From assembly GCA_023404095.1 (NCBI GenBank), contig JAEYDD010000008.1, positions 1-12,731 on the forward strand: 12,731 nucleotides of DNA, written 5' to 3'. Source of the DNA: Pseudomonadota bacterium (GTDB lineage: Bacteria > Pseudomonadota > Alphaproteobacteria > Rhizobiales > Rhizobiaceae). Numbering within the stretch: the stretch's first letter is position 1; each line of letters opens with the position of its first letter. Shown here one piece after another: positions 1-6,616 of the stretch. The translations under genes and the position numbers were made by a program. Below the pieces are notes generated by a model. The model worked only from the letters and a program-made list of their open reading frames with translations, was not told where the DNA came from and made no database searches.

Positions 1-116
1 AGATGAGCGATGATCCCATGATCAGCCTGCCAGCAGTGGCGCGCTGATCAGCCCGGCCCATGCCGGAGAGCACGGCGACCAATGCCGCCAGCTACACCAC
101 GCCGCGGGACACGATC
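1..116. repeat. Left copy of 116-bp inverted repeat
   Basis: Positions 1-116 are the reverse complement of 12596-12711. I aligned them by eye and found one mismatch (position 108 against 12604) and no gaps. The inner boundary is sharp: identity ends at 116/12596. The outer boundary cannot be placed, because the left copy starts at the first base of the window. The repeat contains an internal dyad, TGATCAGC at 19-26 and GCTGATCA at 43-50. I do not recognise it as the end of a named insertion sequence, and no long reading frame crosses it. It may be an IS remnant, a recombined duplicate or the terminus of a larger element. Confidence 0.93.
19..50. repeat. Stem-loop dyad inside the left inverted repeat
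   Basis: TGATCAGC at 19-26 and GCTGATCA at 43-50 are perfect 8-base inverted arms around a 16-base spacer. Each arm also carries the self-complementary TGATCA. The same structure is present in the right repeat copy (about 12662-12693). It could be a protein-binding site or hairpin of the unidentified element, or simply chance. Confidence 0.55.
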
Positions 117-254
117 CACCGCTGTCACGCCTATACGCTCCAGTTGCTTGTCTCATCTACTGGCGTTCCGCCCACTACTCTGCTTCAGGCTATCTCAACA
201 CACGGTGATGTCAGGTTAGCGGCAGGTGAAGCACTTGGCTGATAATCGCCAGCG
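117..254. other. Unassigned spacer between left repeat and IS6 remnant
   Basis: There is no convincing coding sequence here. A short open frame starts inside the repeat and ends at 242, but it has no recognisable domain and crosses the repeat boundary. I found no IS6-type terminal inverted repeat, although one would be expected just upstream of the transposase. The insertion sequence's left end has probably been lost or has diverged beyond recognition. Confidence 0.5.
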
Positions 255-897
255 ATGATCCAAGCCACTGTCAGTTGTATGCGTCATCGTTTCCCACCCG
301 CAGTCATTGCCCCTGCGATCTGGCAGTACATTCGATTTCCCGCTGAGCCTGCGTCTGGTGAAAGAGGTCCTGCTGGAGCGCGGCGTCGTCGTCTCTTAAG
401 AAACGGTCTAGTGCTGGGCGAAGAAGTTCGGCCCGGATTTTGCTGGCCGTTTGCGGCGGAAACCGCCAAGGGCAGCGATGTGTGGTACCTGGTTGAAGTG
501 GTTTTGACGATTGGCGGAAGGAAGCACTGTCCGTGGCGCACGGTCGATCAGGACGGCGACGTTGTCGACGAGATCGTCCGGAGCCGGCGCTTCTGAAGCG
601 CATCATAGCTGACAACTTTCGCTCCTATGGTGCGGCACCATGCCAGGTTATATCGGCCGATTGTGCAGGGCCTGAACGGTCGTACCGAGAACTCGCATCT
701 TTTTTTGGAGAACAAGGGCGGGCCATGCAGGGCTTTCGGTCGCCAGGCGGATTGCAACGTTTCCTGTCCGACTTCACGGCAGTGACCGAAATCTCTTCGT
801 TCCGCCTATTCGAGACACTCAGCCATGGCCATCCGCCTGAATCGCATCACGGGGATCGCGCAACGGCCGTTGCTGGCGCAGCAGCCTGCTTCCCTTA
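255..897 (+). pseudogene. Decayed IS6/IS26-family DDE transposase
   Basis: Pieces of an IS6-family transposase can be read in order but in different frames. An N-terminal block RHRFPPAVIAPAIWQYIRFP (from about 282) is followed, after a one-base insertion near 335, by LSLRLVKEVLLERGVVVS. In-frame stops follow (TAA 397-399, TAG 409-411), then KKFGPDFAGRLRRKPPRA. Another frame change leads to VEVVLTIGGRKH and a TVDQDGDVVDEIVRSRR block. Later come ADNFRSYGAA, a frame-shifted RTENSH and QGFRSPGGLQRFLSDF. Of the DDE triad, the second Asp (codon 611-613) and the Glu (codon 687-689) can still be seen. The first Asp, normally in a LDEVV motif, is Val (codon 492-494). The element cannot encode an active transposase. 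It marks past mobility of this flank. Confidence 0.85.
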
Positions 898-967
898 ACT
901 CCAACCAGAGTGCTCTCTGGCTGATTTAACATGGCATCACCGTTATGAACCTCCGGCGAATATCGAC

Positions 968-987
968 GCAGACAAGTGCTTGTCTGC
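968..987. promoter_or_regulatory. Perfect 9-bp dyad in upstream region
   Basis: GCAGACAAG (968-976) and CTTGTCTGC (979-987) are perfect inverted arms separated by TG. The near-continuous 20-bp dyad lies about 140 bp upstream of the first gene. There is no T-run after it, so it is not a typical intrinsic terminator. A binding site for a dimeric regulator is the simplest reading, but no protein can be assigned to it. Confidence 0.5.
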
Positions 988-1037
988 TGCTCCGGTCCTG
1001 CCGACCAAAGTGTTCCAGCTGGAGGGAAGCGGTGCAT

Positions 1038-1054
1038 ATCGTGTGAATAACGAT
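1038..1054. promoter_or_regulatory. Candidate operator ATCGT-N7-ACGAT
   Basis: Five-base inverted arms ATCGT (1038-1042) and ACGAT (1050-1054) flank seven bases and end one base before the TTGACA at 1056. The ATCG core recurs in the dyads downstream of the promoter. That suggests this is one of several related sites for a single regulator, possibly the IclR protein encoded at 2594. The arms are short, so chance cannot be excluded. Confidence 0.35.
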
Positions 1055-1055
1055 G

Positions 1056-1084
1056 TTGACAAATTGAAAATTTTACGTTGATAT
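1056..1084 (+). promoter_or_regulatory. Predicted sigma-70-type promoter of the operon
   Basis: A perfect TTGACA (1056-1061) is followed, after 17 bases, by TGATAT (1079-1084), which keeps only three consensus -10 positions. A better TATATT at 1082-1087 lies 20 bases away. The surrounding sequence is far more AT-rich than the rest of the window. It lies 45-73 bp before the ATG at 1129. It would drive the first flavoprotein gene and perhaps the whole cluster. The exact -10 is uncertain. Confidence 0.5.
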
Positions 1085-1088
1085 ATTG

Positions 1089-1119
1089 CTATCGATATAT
1101 AAATATCGCCTGGCGATAG
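1089..1119. promoter_or_regulatory. Nested dyads, candidate operator at the transcription start
   Basis: TATCGATA (1090-1097) is an 8-bp palindrome, and TATCGCC-T-GGCGATA (1104-1118) is a perfect 7-bp-arm inverted repeat. CGATAT/ATATCG (1093-1098/1103-1108) forms another dyad, and CTATCG/CGATAG (1089-1094/1114-1119) encloses all of them. The cluster covers the expected start of transcription and ends ten bases before the first ATG. This placement suits a repressor site or a leader hairpin. The cis-encoded IclR protein is the obvious candidate ligand, but that is inference. Confidence 0.5.
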
Positions 1120-1128
1120 AAGGCTTGA

Positions 1129-2484
1129 ATGTACGATCCCCTCGTCCACCCCTTTCCAGATCAGAAGCAGGCCAATCCGGACTCATACTGGCTGAAAATG
1201 AGTAAGAACGAACCTGAGGATGATGGAGTAGTCGCAGGAGATCTCGACGCAGAGGTTGCCATTATCGGCGGTGGCTACACGGGCCTCTCGGCGGCATTGA
1301 GCTTGGGGCGCGATTACGGAATCAAAGCCACTGTTCTCGAGGCGCGGTCTTCAGGGTGGGGATGCAGCGGACGAAATGGCAGCTTTGCCCGTATTTCCGG
1401 TGGGCGTGTGCCATGGTCGACCCTGGTTAAGACGTATGGTGCGGAGGTTGCCCAAGCTTATTTCGGGGAACTCCGGCAGGGTCTCGACACCGTTCGCGCC
1501 TTGATTACGGACGGTGCTATCGCCTGCGACAAGCAGCCGGACGGTGTCTACAAGGTCGCGACGTTTGCCAGCCATGTAGCTGCGCTGAAGCGGGAAGAAG
1601 AACTTTATAACACGGTTCTCGGCTACTCCGCACGCTATGTTGATGCCGCGGGCGTGCGTGGCATTCATGAGGGACCAGAAAGCCACGGCGCTCTTCACCT
1701 GCCGGACGGGTTCTCCCTTGACCCTCTGAAGTTTGCACAGGGTGTTCATCGCATGGCGCGCAGCCATGGTGCGCGCGTTCATACGAATTCTCCCGTCATC
1801 GGCTGGAAGACGCAGGGCAATGTGCACCATCTTTCGACGCCCGACGGGATGGTTCGCGCCGAACGGGTCATCGTGGCGACCAATGGCTACACGTCATCGC
1901 ACCTGCATTCGAGACTCGCAGCCCGCGTTCTTCCCGTTCATTCCCAGATCATCGTGACGGCTCCGATGACCCAAGCACAAGTCGATGCCAGCCTGCCCTC
2001 CAGCAGCTGCATGTTCGATACCCGTGGCCTGCTCTTCTATTATCGCCGCCTTCCCGATAACCGTATGCTATTTGGCGGGCGCAGTGCGATTTCGGGCGCG
2101 GACGCGGCAGCGCCACGTCACCGGCAATATCTCTACGACGCGATGACGCGGAAGTTCCCGGCGCTTGCCGGGATTAAGGTGGAGAACTGGTGGGGTGGGT
2201 GGGTCGCGGTCACACGCAATTCCCTGCCGTTTTGCTATCAGGTTCCGCGTCTCGGCGATGTCTTCACCGCCGGTGGCTATGCGGGCAGCGGCGTATCCTT
2301 CTCCATTCACCTCGGGACGAAGCTGGCGATGATGGCGGCCGGCAAACCGTTCGAGACGGGTGCGACTTTCCTAACCCGTGAACCGGAGCGCTATCCGTTC
2401 ACGTCGTTAATCCGGCTTGGCCAGTGGATGGCCTACCGCTGGCTGCATGCCAAGGACGCGCGCGAAGCGCGCCAGGCAGGTTGA
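1129..2484 (+). CDS. DAO-family FAD-dependent amine oxidoreductase (PuuB/OrdL-like)
   Basis: This 451-residue flavoprotein belongs to the D-amino-acid-oxidase/glycine-oxidase superfamily and most resembles gamma-glutamylputrescine oxidases and similar amino-group oxidases. The N-terminus has the leader typical of this group (YDPLVHPFPDQ). The FAD Rossmann motif GGGYTG is at residues 47-52, with the ribose-binding acid Glu71. SGWGCSGRNG (75-84) is the usual flavin-contact segment. The GGYAGSGVSFS motif near residue 380 is the C-terminal flavin-binding part. No signal peptide or membrane segment is evident, so it should be cytoplasmic. The expected chemistry is oxidation of a C-N bond to an imine, with release of an aldehyde or keto acid after hydrolysis. 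The ATG at 1129 follows GAAGG with a 5-base spacer. It is the promoter-proximal gene, 109 bp ahead of the regulator. The substrate cannot be read from the sequence. Confidence 0.87.
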   Translation: MYDPLVHPFPDQKQANPDSYWLKMSKNEPEDDGVVAGDLDAEVAIIGGGYTGLSAALSLGRDYGIKATVLEARSSGWGCSGRNGSFARISGGRVPWSTLVKTYGAEVAQAYFGELRQGLDTVRALITDGAIACDKQPDGVYKVATFASHVAALKREEELYNTVLGYSARYVDAAGVRGIHEGPESHGALHLPDGFSLDPLKFAQGVHRMARSHGARVHTNSPVIGWKTQGNVHHLSTPDGMVRAERVIVATNGYTSSHLHSRLAARVLPVHSQIIVTAPMTQAQVDASLPSSSCMFDTRGLLFYYRRLPDNRMLFGGRSAISGADAAAPRHRQYLYDAMTRKFPALAGIKVENWWGGWVAVTRNSLPFCYQVPRLGDVFTAGGYAGSGVSFSIHLGTKLAMMAAGKPFETGATFLTREPERYPFTSLIRLGQWMAYRWLHAKDAREARQAG

Positions 2485-2593
2485 GCATGATCGGCGGCTC
2501 CGCAGAGCAGCGTCGCATGAATTCGGTTCGGTCACATGGGGGCGGGCAATTCACAGGTCGCCGTTTCATCGTGACAGCGGGGAGGGGAGTGCT

Positions 2594-3442
2594 ATGACTG
2601 CAGGTCTCTCCAACCTGACGCGATTGGCTACCATGACTGAAGCTGAAGATTCACCTCTCTACGTCACCGCCCTTGCTAAAGGCCTCTCTGTTCTGACGGC
2701 CTTCGGTCCTTCACGACCGGCGATGAACCTTTTGGAACTCGCGGAGGCAACCGGCCTAAACAAGAGCACCATTCAGCGTTCCGTATTCACGCTGGAGGCG
2801 CTCGGCTATCTCGCGCGTGATGGCGGCTCCAAGCGATACCGGCTGACGGTAAAGTCACTGGAAATGGGGACTGGCTACCTCCAGACCGCGGAATTGGTGG
2901 AGAGGGCAAACCCCTTCATTCAGCAGCTGAACCGCCAGACGGGCGAGAGCTGTAACCTGCTGGAACCATGGGAAACAGACATGGTGTATGTCGCCCGGTT
3001 CACAAGCCATAAGGAAATGCCGATCCATGTTCCGATCGGGCAACGTCTTCCAATGTACTGCACGGCGGCAGGCCGCGCTTATCTCTCGGCGCTCCCAAGA
3101 GAGGCGGCGAGCGATTACATAGAGCGTTCAAAAAGGACGGCGTTCACGGCCCATACCGTGACGGATCCCGGCACTTTGATGGCGCTGCTGCAGCGCGCCC
3201 ATACGGATGGTTTCTCCCTCACCACGGAAGAAATCTACGTCGGAGACATCGCCGTCGGCGCCTGCATCGTCAATGCGGATGGCCAGCCGCTTGCCGCGAT
3301 CAATATTTCTGTGCCGTTCAGCCGGTGGCGGCCAGAACAGGTCCTGTCCGATCTCGCCCCGCAACTCGTCAACACGGCACGGGCCATTTCGAGTGCGGCC
3401 AAGGGGCTAAAGCCCGCCGGCGCAATCAAGCAACAAACGTAG
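2594..3442 (+). CDS. IclR-family transcriptional regulator
   Basis: The product is 282 residues, the normal size for IclR regulators. An N-terminal winged helix-turn-helix occupies about residues 25-85 (LLELAEATGLNKSTIQRSV followed by LEALGYLAR). A C-terminal effector domain (about 100-270) carries the usual signatures LPMYCTAAGRAYLSALP and a late GDIAVGACIVNADG strand. I chose the ATG at 2594 because a strong GGGGAGGGG lies just before it. The same frame is open back to 2417 inside the upstream gene, but that extension looks non-native. A second ATG at 2633 is possible. The gene lies in the same direction as the catabolic genes and between them, so autoregulation together with control of the operon is likely. 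The effector is probably the imported compound or an intermediate. Whether it activates or represses is unknown. Confidence 0.92.
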   Translation: MTAGLSNLTRLATMTEAEDSPLYVTALAKGLSVLTAFGPSRPAMNLLELAEATGLNKSTIQRSVFTLEALGYLARDGGSKRYRLTVKSLEMGTGYLQTAELVERANPFIQQLNRQTGESCNLLEPWETDMVYVARFTSHKEMPIHVPIGQRLPMYCTAAGRAYLSALPREAASDYIERSKRTAFTAHTVTDPGTLMALLQRAHTDGFSLTTEEIYVGDIAVGACIVNADGQPLAAINISVPFSRWRPEQVLSDLAPQLVNTARAISSAAKGLKPAGAIKQQT

Positions 3443-3459
3443 TTTCGTAAGGAGACTGA

Positions 3460-3813
3460 ATGTCCATCCAACGCTTTGAACCGAACGGCAAGCGCCTAAG
3501 CCATGTGCTCGTTCACAACGGTATTGCCTATGTTACCGGGCAGGTTCCGGCCGATCGCAGTCAGGATGTCGCCGGCCAGACCGAACAGGTTCTGGCCCGC
3601 ATCGACGAACTGCTCGCCAAGGCGGGAACCGACAAATCCAAGATCCTCTTCGCACAGGTTTGGCTGAAGCATGTCGTCTCGGATTTCGCGGCGATGAACA
3701 AGGCTTGGGAAGGCTGGATTCCGGAAACCGCACTGCCGGCCCGCGCAACCGTCGAAGCCAATCTCGCGGCAGAGAACATTCTCGTCGAGATCGCAGTTCA
3801 AGCGGCTGTGTAA
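3460..3813 (+). CDS. RidA-family (YjgF/YER057c/UK114) enamine/imine deaminase
   Basis: This 117-residue protein has the length and motifs of the Rid family. YVTGQVP is near residue 24, KSKILFAQVWLKH is mid-protein, and PARATVEA carries the conserved active-site Arg (Arg95, equivalent to Arg105 of E. coli RidA by motif). LVEIAVQA forms the C-terminal strand. Rid proteins form cytosolic trimers that hydrolyse reactive enamines and imines to carbonyl compounds and ammonia. Its place next to three amine-oxidising flavoprotein genes suggests that it clears the imines they release. The gene starts 17 bp after the regulator's stop, behind AAGGAG, and is followed 52 bp later by the transporter genes. 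It could be a different Rid subfamily from housekeeping RidA. Confidence 0.9.
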   Translation: MSIQRFEPNGKRLSHVLVHNGIAYVTGQVPADRSQDVAGQTEQVLARIDELLAKAGTDKSKILFAQVWLKHVVSDFAAMNKAWEGWIPETALPARATVEANLAAENILVEIAVQAAV

Positions 3814-3865
3814 TTCGAGCGCATTCACAATCGAAGAATTCCAGGCAAAGGATGGGGAACTGAAT

Positions 3866-4876
3866 ATGCGTACTAGTCTTGTAATGACTGCCATGGCGAC
3901 GCTTCTCGCCGGTACGGGGGCCAACGCTGCTGATACGACACTGACGATCTCAAGCTATGGCGGCGTCTACCAGGAAGCCCAGTCGAAATCCTATTTCCAG
4001 CCCTTCATGGCTGAGAATCCGGGTATCAAGATCGTCGAAGACAGCTCGTCGAGTAATGCCAAGCTGAAGGCGATGGTGGAAACCGGCAACGTGACGCTGG
4101 ACCTCGTCGTAACCGATGACAGTTTCGGCCTAGACAGCGATGCGCAGTGGCTGGAGCCCATCGACTACTCCGTGGTCGACAAGTCCAAGTTCATCGAAGG
4201 CGCCGCCGGCACGTATCGCGTGGCGGCCGACATCGAAGGGACTGTGCTTGCCTATAACGCCGAAGAGTTCGGCGGCGAGGCGCCGAAGGGTTTTATGGAC
4301 TTCTTCAATACCGAGAAGTTTCCGGGCTCGCGCGCGGTCTGGAAATATGCAGCGTCGGGTATTTTCGAAGCCGCTCTCATTGCCGATGGCGTGAAGCCGG
4401 AGGATCTTTATCCGATCGATGTGGAGCGTGTGCTGAAGAAGCTCGATACGATCAAGGAGGACCTCGTTTGGTGGGAAAGCGGTTCGCAGTCCGAGCAGCT
4501 TCTTTCCAGCGGCGAAGCGAGCATGGCGCTCGTCTGGGTGGGCCGTGCCGTCAACGTTGCCGAGAAGGGCATCAAGATCGACTGGACCAATTGGACGTCG
4601 CAGACCGGATACTGGGTCGTGCCCAAGGGTACGAAGAACAAGGAAGCCGCGATGAAGGCAATCAACTTCTTTACAGAGCCGGCCCAGCAGATCGCGTTCA
4701 CAAAATACATGCCTTACGGCCCGTCCAACAAGAATGCTCTCGCTTCCGTTGATGCCAAGTTCAAGGGCAGCCTGCCGACGGACCACCTCGACACGCGCGT
4801 TATGATGAACGCGGACTGGTGGGCCGAAAACGGCGCGAAGGTCGACCTGCGCTTCCAGGAATGGCTTCTTCAGTAA
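3866..4876 (+). CDS. ABC transporter periplasmic substrate-binding protein, PotD-like
   Basis: The protein has 336 residues. A Sec signal peptide is visible: an MRTS start, a hydrophobic core and a GANA cleavage site after about residue 21. The mature protein begins TTLTISSYGGVYQEA, the opening strand of the spermidine/putrescine-type binding-protein family. Further family features are AMVETGNVTLDLVVTDD, ADIEGTVLAYNAEEF and a late YMPYGPSNKNAL segment. It would capture the ligand in the periplasm and deliver it to the permeases that follow. This family serves polyamines, opines and other small amines, and the pocket cannot be assigned by eye. The GGATGGGGA before the ATG is a good ribosome-binding site. 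A strong stem-loop lies between this gene and the first permease. Confidence 0.93.
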   Translation: MRTSLVMTAMATLLAGTGANAADTTLTISSYGGVYQEAQSKSYFQPFMAENPGIKIVEDSSSSNAKLKAMVETGNVTLDLVVTDDSFGLDSDAQWLEPIDYSVVDKSKFIEGAAGTYRVAADIEGTVLAYNAEEFGGEAPKGFMDFFNTEKFPGSRAVWKYAASGIFEAALIADGVKPEDLYPIDVERVLKKLDTIKEDLVWWESGSQSEQLLSSGEASMALVWVGRAVNVAEKGIKIDWTNWTSQTGYWVVPKGTKNKEAAMKAINFFTEPAQQIAFTKYMPYGPSNKNALASVDAKFKGSLPTDHLDTRVMMNADWWAENGAKVDLRFQEWLLQ

Positions 4877-4889
4877 CGGATATGGCAGT

Positions 4890-4915
4890 GACCTGCCCGT
4901 GAAAGCGGGCGGGTC
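4890..4915 (+). promoter_or_regulatory. Stable intercistronic stem-loop after the binding-protein gene
   Basis: Arms at 4890-4899 and 4906-4915 pair over 10 bp with one G-U wobble and a 6-base loop. The stem is very GC-rich. No T-run follows, so full termination is unlikely. Hairpins between a binding-protein gene and its permease genes commonly protect upstream mRNA or cause partial attenuation, raising the binding protein over the membrane components. That role is inferred here from position and structure. Confidence 0.65.
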
Positions 4916-4944
4916 CGGGCCCAACCTCATGTTTCGGGTTTAAG

Positions 4945-5835
4945 ATGAACGTCTCAGCTCAGGATGGCGGCGCGCCGGGATCAGCGCGTGCACCATGGCC
5001 GTTTCGTGTGCCATCAGCGTTCTGGCTGATTGCGCCTGCGGTCCTGTTCCTCGCATTCTTCTTCGTATTTCCTCTGCTGAGGCTCGTTGCGATCTCGATG
5101 CCGGGCGGAAGTCTCGAGTACTACGAGCAGATACTCACGACCCCCGTCTTCCTGCGGGTGATCGGCGAGACGTTTCGCGTGTCGCTTATCGTGACGGCGG
5201 TCACAGTCGCGGTGGCCTATCCCTATGCCTATGCCATGGCGCATGGCGGGCGTACGGTCCTCCTTCTTCTCACCGTGGCGCTACTCATTCCGTTCTGGGT
5301 CAGCCTGCTGCTGCGCAGCTTCTCCTGGATCGTACTTCTTCAGAACAGCGGTCTCATCAATGACTTTCTGATCGCCATGGGCCTGATCGAGAAGCCGGTT
5401 CGCCTTATACGCACACCCTTCGGGGTGATGATCGGCATGGTCCACATTCTCCTGCCCTATGCGGTCCTGCCACTGTACACCGTCATGAAGAAGATCGATC
5501 TGCGGCTTATGGAAGCCTCGTCCATCTGCGGTGCCAGCTGGCTCAAGGGGTTCATGCGGATCTATTTCCCCCTGTCGCTACCGGGTGTGGCTGCATCCAC
5601 CATTCTCGCCTTCACGCTGGCACTGGGCTTCTACATCACGCCGGCCCTTCTCGGCAGCCCGCGTGACATGATGATCGCGCAGATGATCGCCGGCCAATTC
5701 AACGAGCAGCTTAATTTTGGCCTCGGGTCGGGGCTCGCCGTCGTTCTCATGGTGCTGACCGCCATTGCCTTCGGGCTGTTCGGCGCTGCGCGCGCCGTGC
5801 TCCAATCGCGCAGCCGCGCGAAGGGTAGGGTGTGA
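4945..5835 (+). CDS. ABC transporter permease, PotB-like
   Basis: This 296-residue inner-membrane protein has about six hydrophobic segments, the first at about residues 26-48 (FWLIAPAVLFLAFFFVFPLL). The cytoplasmic EAA loop that docks on the ATPase starts at Glu190 (EASSICGASW, then FPLSLPG). This is the normal pattern for the first permease of spermidine/putrescine-class importers. It is the membrane partner of the next permease. The gene starts 68 bp after the binding-protein stop, behind the stem-loop. Its ribosome-binding site is less obvious than those of its neighbours, which fits lower expression than the binding protein. The next gene begins one base after its stop. Confidence 0.93.
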   Translation: MNVSAQDGGAPGSARAPWPFRVPSAFWLIAPAVLFLAFFFVFPLLRLVAISMPGGSLEYYEQILTTPVFLRVIGETFRVSLIVTAVTVAVAYPYAYAMAHGGRTVLLLLTVALLIPFWVSLLLRSFSWIVLLQNSGLINDFLIAMGLIEKPVRLIRTPFGVMIGMVHILLPYAVLPLYTVMKKIDLRLMEASSICGASWLKGFMRIYFPLSLPGVAASTILAFTLALGFYITPALLGSPRDMMIAQMIAGQFNEQLNFGLGSGLAVVLMVLTAIAFGLFGAARAVLQSRSRAKGRV

Positions 5836-5836
5836 C

Positions 5837-6616
5837 ATGTACCGTCTGAGACGTGCGCTCTTCTGGCTCATCGTTGGCCTGACGGCCTTGTTCCTGCTCC
5901 TGCCGACGCTGATCATCGTACCGATGTCGTTCACGACAACGACCACGCTGGAATTCCCCCCTGTCGGGTTCACGCTGGACTGGTATGGCAAGGTCATCGG
6001 CGCGGCCGATTGGCAAAGCGCACTGATCAACAGCCTTGTCGTCGCGATTGCGGCGGCAGCGCTTGCGACCGTGGTCGGCACGGCGGCTGCCCTCGCGCTG
6101 CACGCGCATCGCTTTCCGGGCAAGACCGTCGTCATGGGACTGCTGCTCAGCCCGATGGTCACGCCGGTCATCGTACTTGCGGTCGGCATGTATATGGTGT
6201 TTTCGGGATGGGGCCTCGTCGCCACGCGGCTTGGGCTCGTTCTGGCGCATACGGTGCTGGCGATCCCGTTCGTGGTTGTATCCGTGCTTGCAAGCACGGG
6301 CATGGTAAACCCCTCGCTGGTGCCCGCCAGCCTCGGCCTAGGTGCGAGCCGCTGGTTCACCTTCAGTCGCGTCACGCTGCCGCTCATCATGCCGGGGGTG
6401 CTTTCCGGCGCAGTGTTCGCCTTCATCACGTCGTGGGACGAAGTCGTCATTGCGCTTTTCCTTGCCGATGCCCAGACCCGGACCGTTCCGATCATGATCT
6501 GGAACCAGGTCCGCACCAATCTCGATCCGGCAACGGCCGCCGTTGCAGCCATTCTCATTCTTCTATCGGCGCTGGGCGTCCTCCTTTCATATAAATTCAG
6601 GGACGCAAGATCATGA
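5837..6616 (+). CDS. ABC transporter permease, PotC-like
   Basis: The product is a 259-residue inner-membrane protein with about six membrane segments (the first is LFWLIVGLTALFLLLPTLII). Its EAA-type loop begins at about residue 163 (PASLGLGASRW, then LPLIMPG). The leading Glu of the EAA consensus is Pro here. I chose the ATG at 5837, one base after the upstream stop and preceded by AAGGGTAGGG. The frame is open further upstream, but only within the preceding gene. The stop overlaps the start of the ATPase gene (ATGA), which indicates translational coupling. A perfect 18-bp palindrome lies inside the gene at 6282-6299. Confidence 0.93.
   Translation: MYRLRRALFWLIVGLTALFLLLPTLIIVPMSFTTTTTLEFPPVGFTLDWYGKVIGAADWQSALINSLVVAIAAAALATVVGTAAALALHAHRFPGKTVVMGLLLSPMVTPVIVLAVGMYMVFSGWGLVATRLGLVLAHTVLAIPFVVVSVLASTGMVNPSLVPASLGLGASRWFTFSRVTLPLIMPGVLSGAVFAFITSWDEVVIALFLADAQTRTVPIMIWNQVRTNLDPATAAVAAILILLSALGVLLSYKFRDARS

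Noticed and set aside
60..242. Small protein gene starting in the left repeat
   Set aside because: It has no ribosome-binding site or domain, spans the repeat boundary, and its N-terminal part is also found inverted at the right end as part of a non-coding repeat.
2417..2593. N-terminal extension of the IclR protein back into the upstream flavoprotein gene
   Set aside because: The extension overlaps the end of the preceding gene and reads like non-native basic sequence. A strong ribosome-binding site directly precedes the ATG at 2594, and the resulting 282-residue protein has the usual family length.
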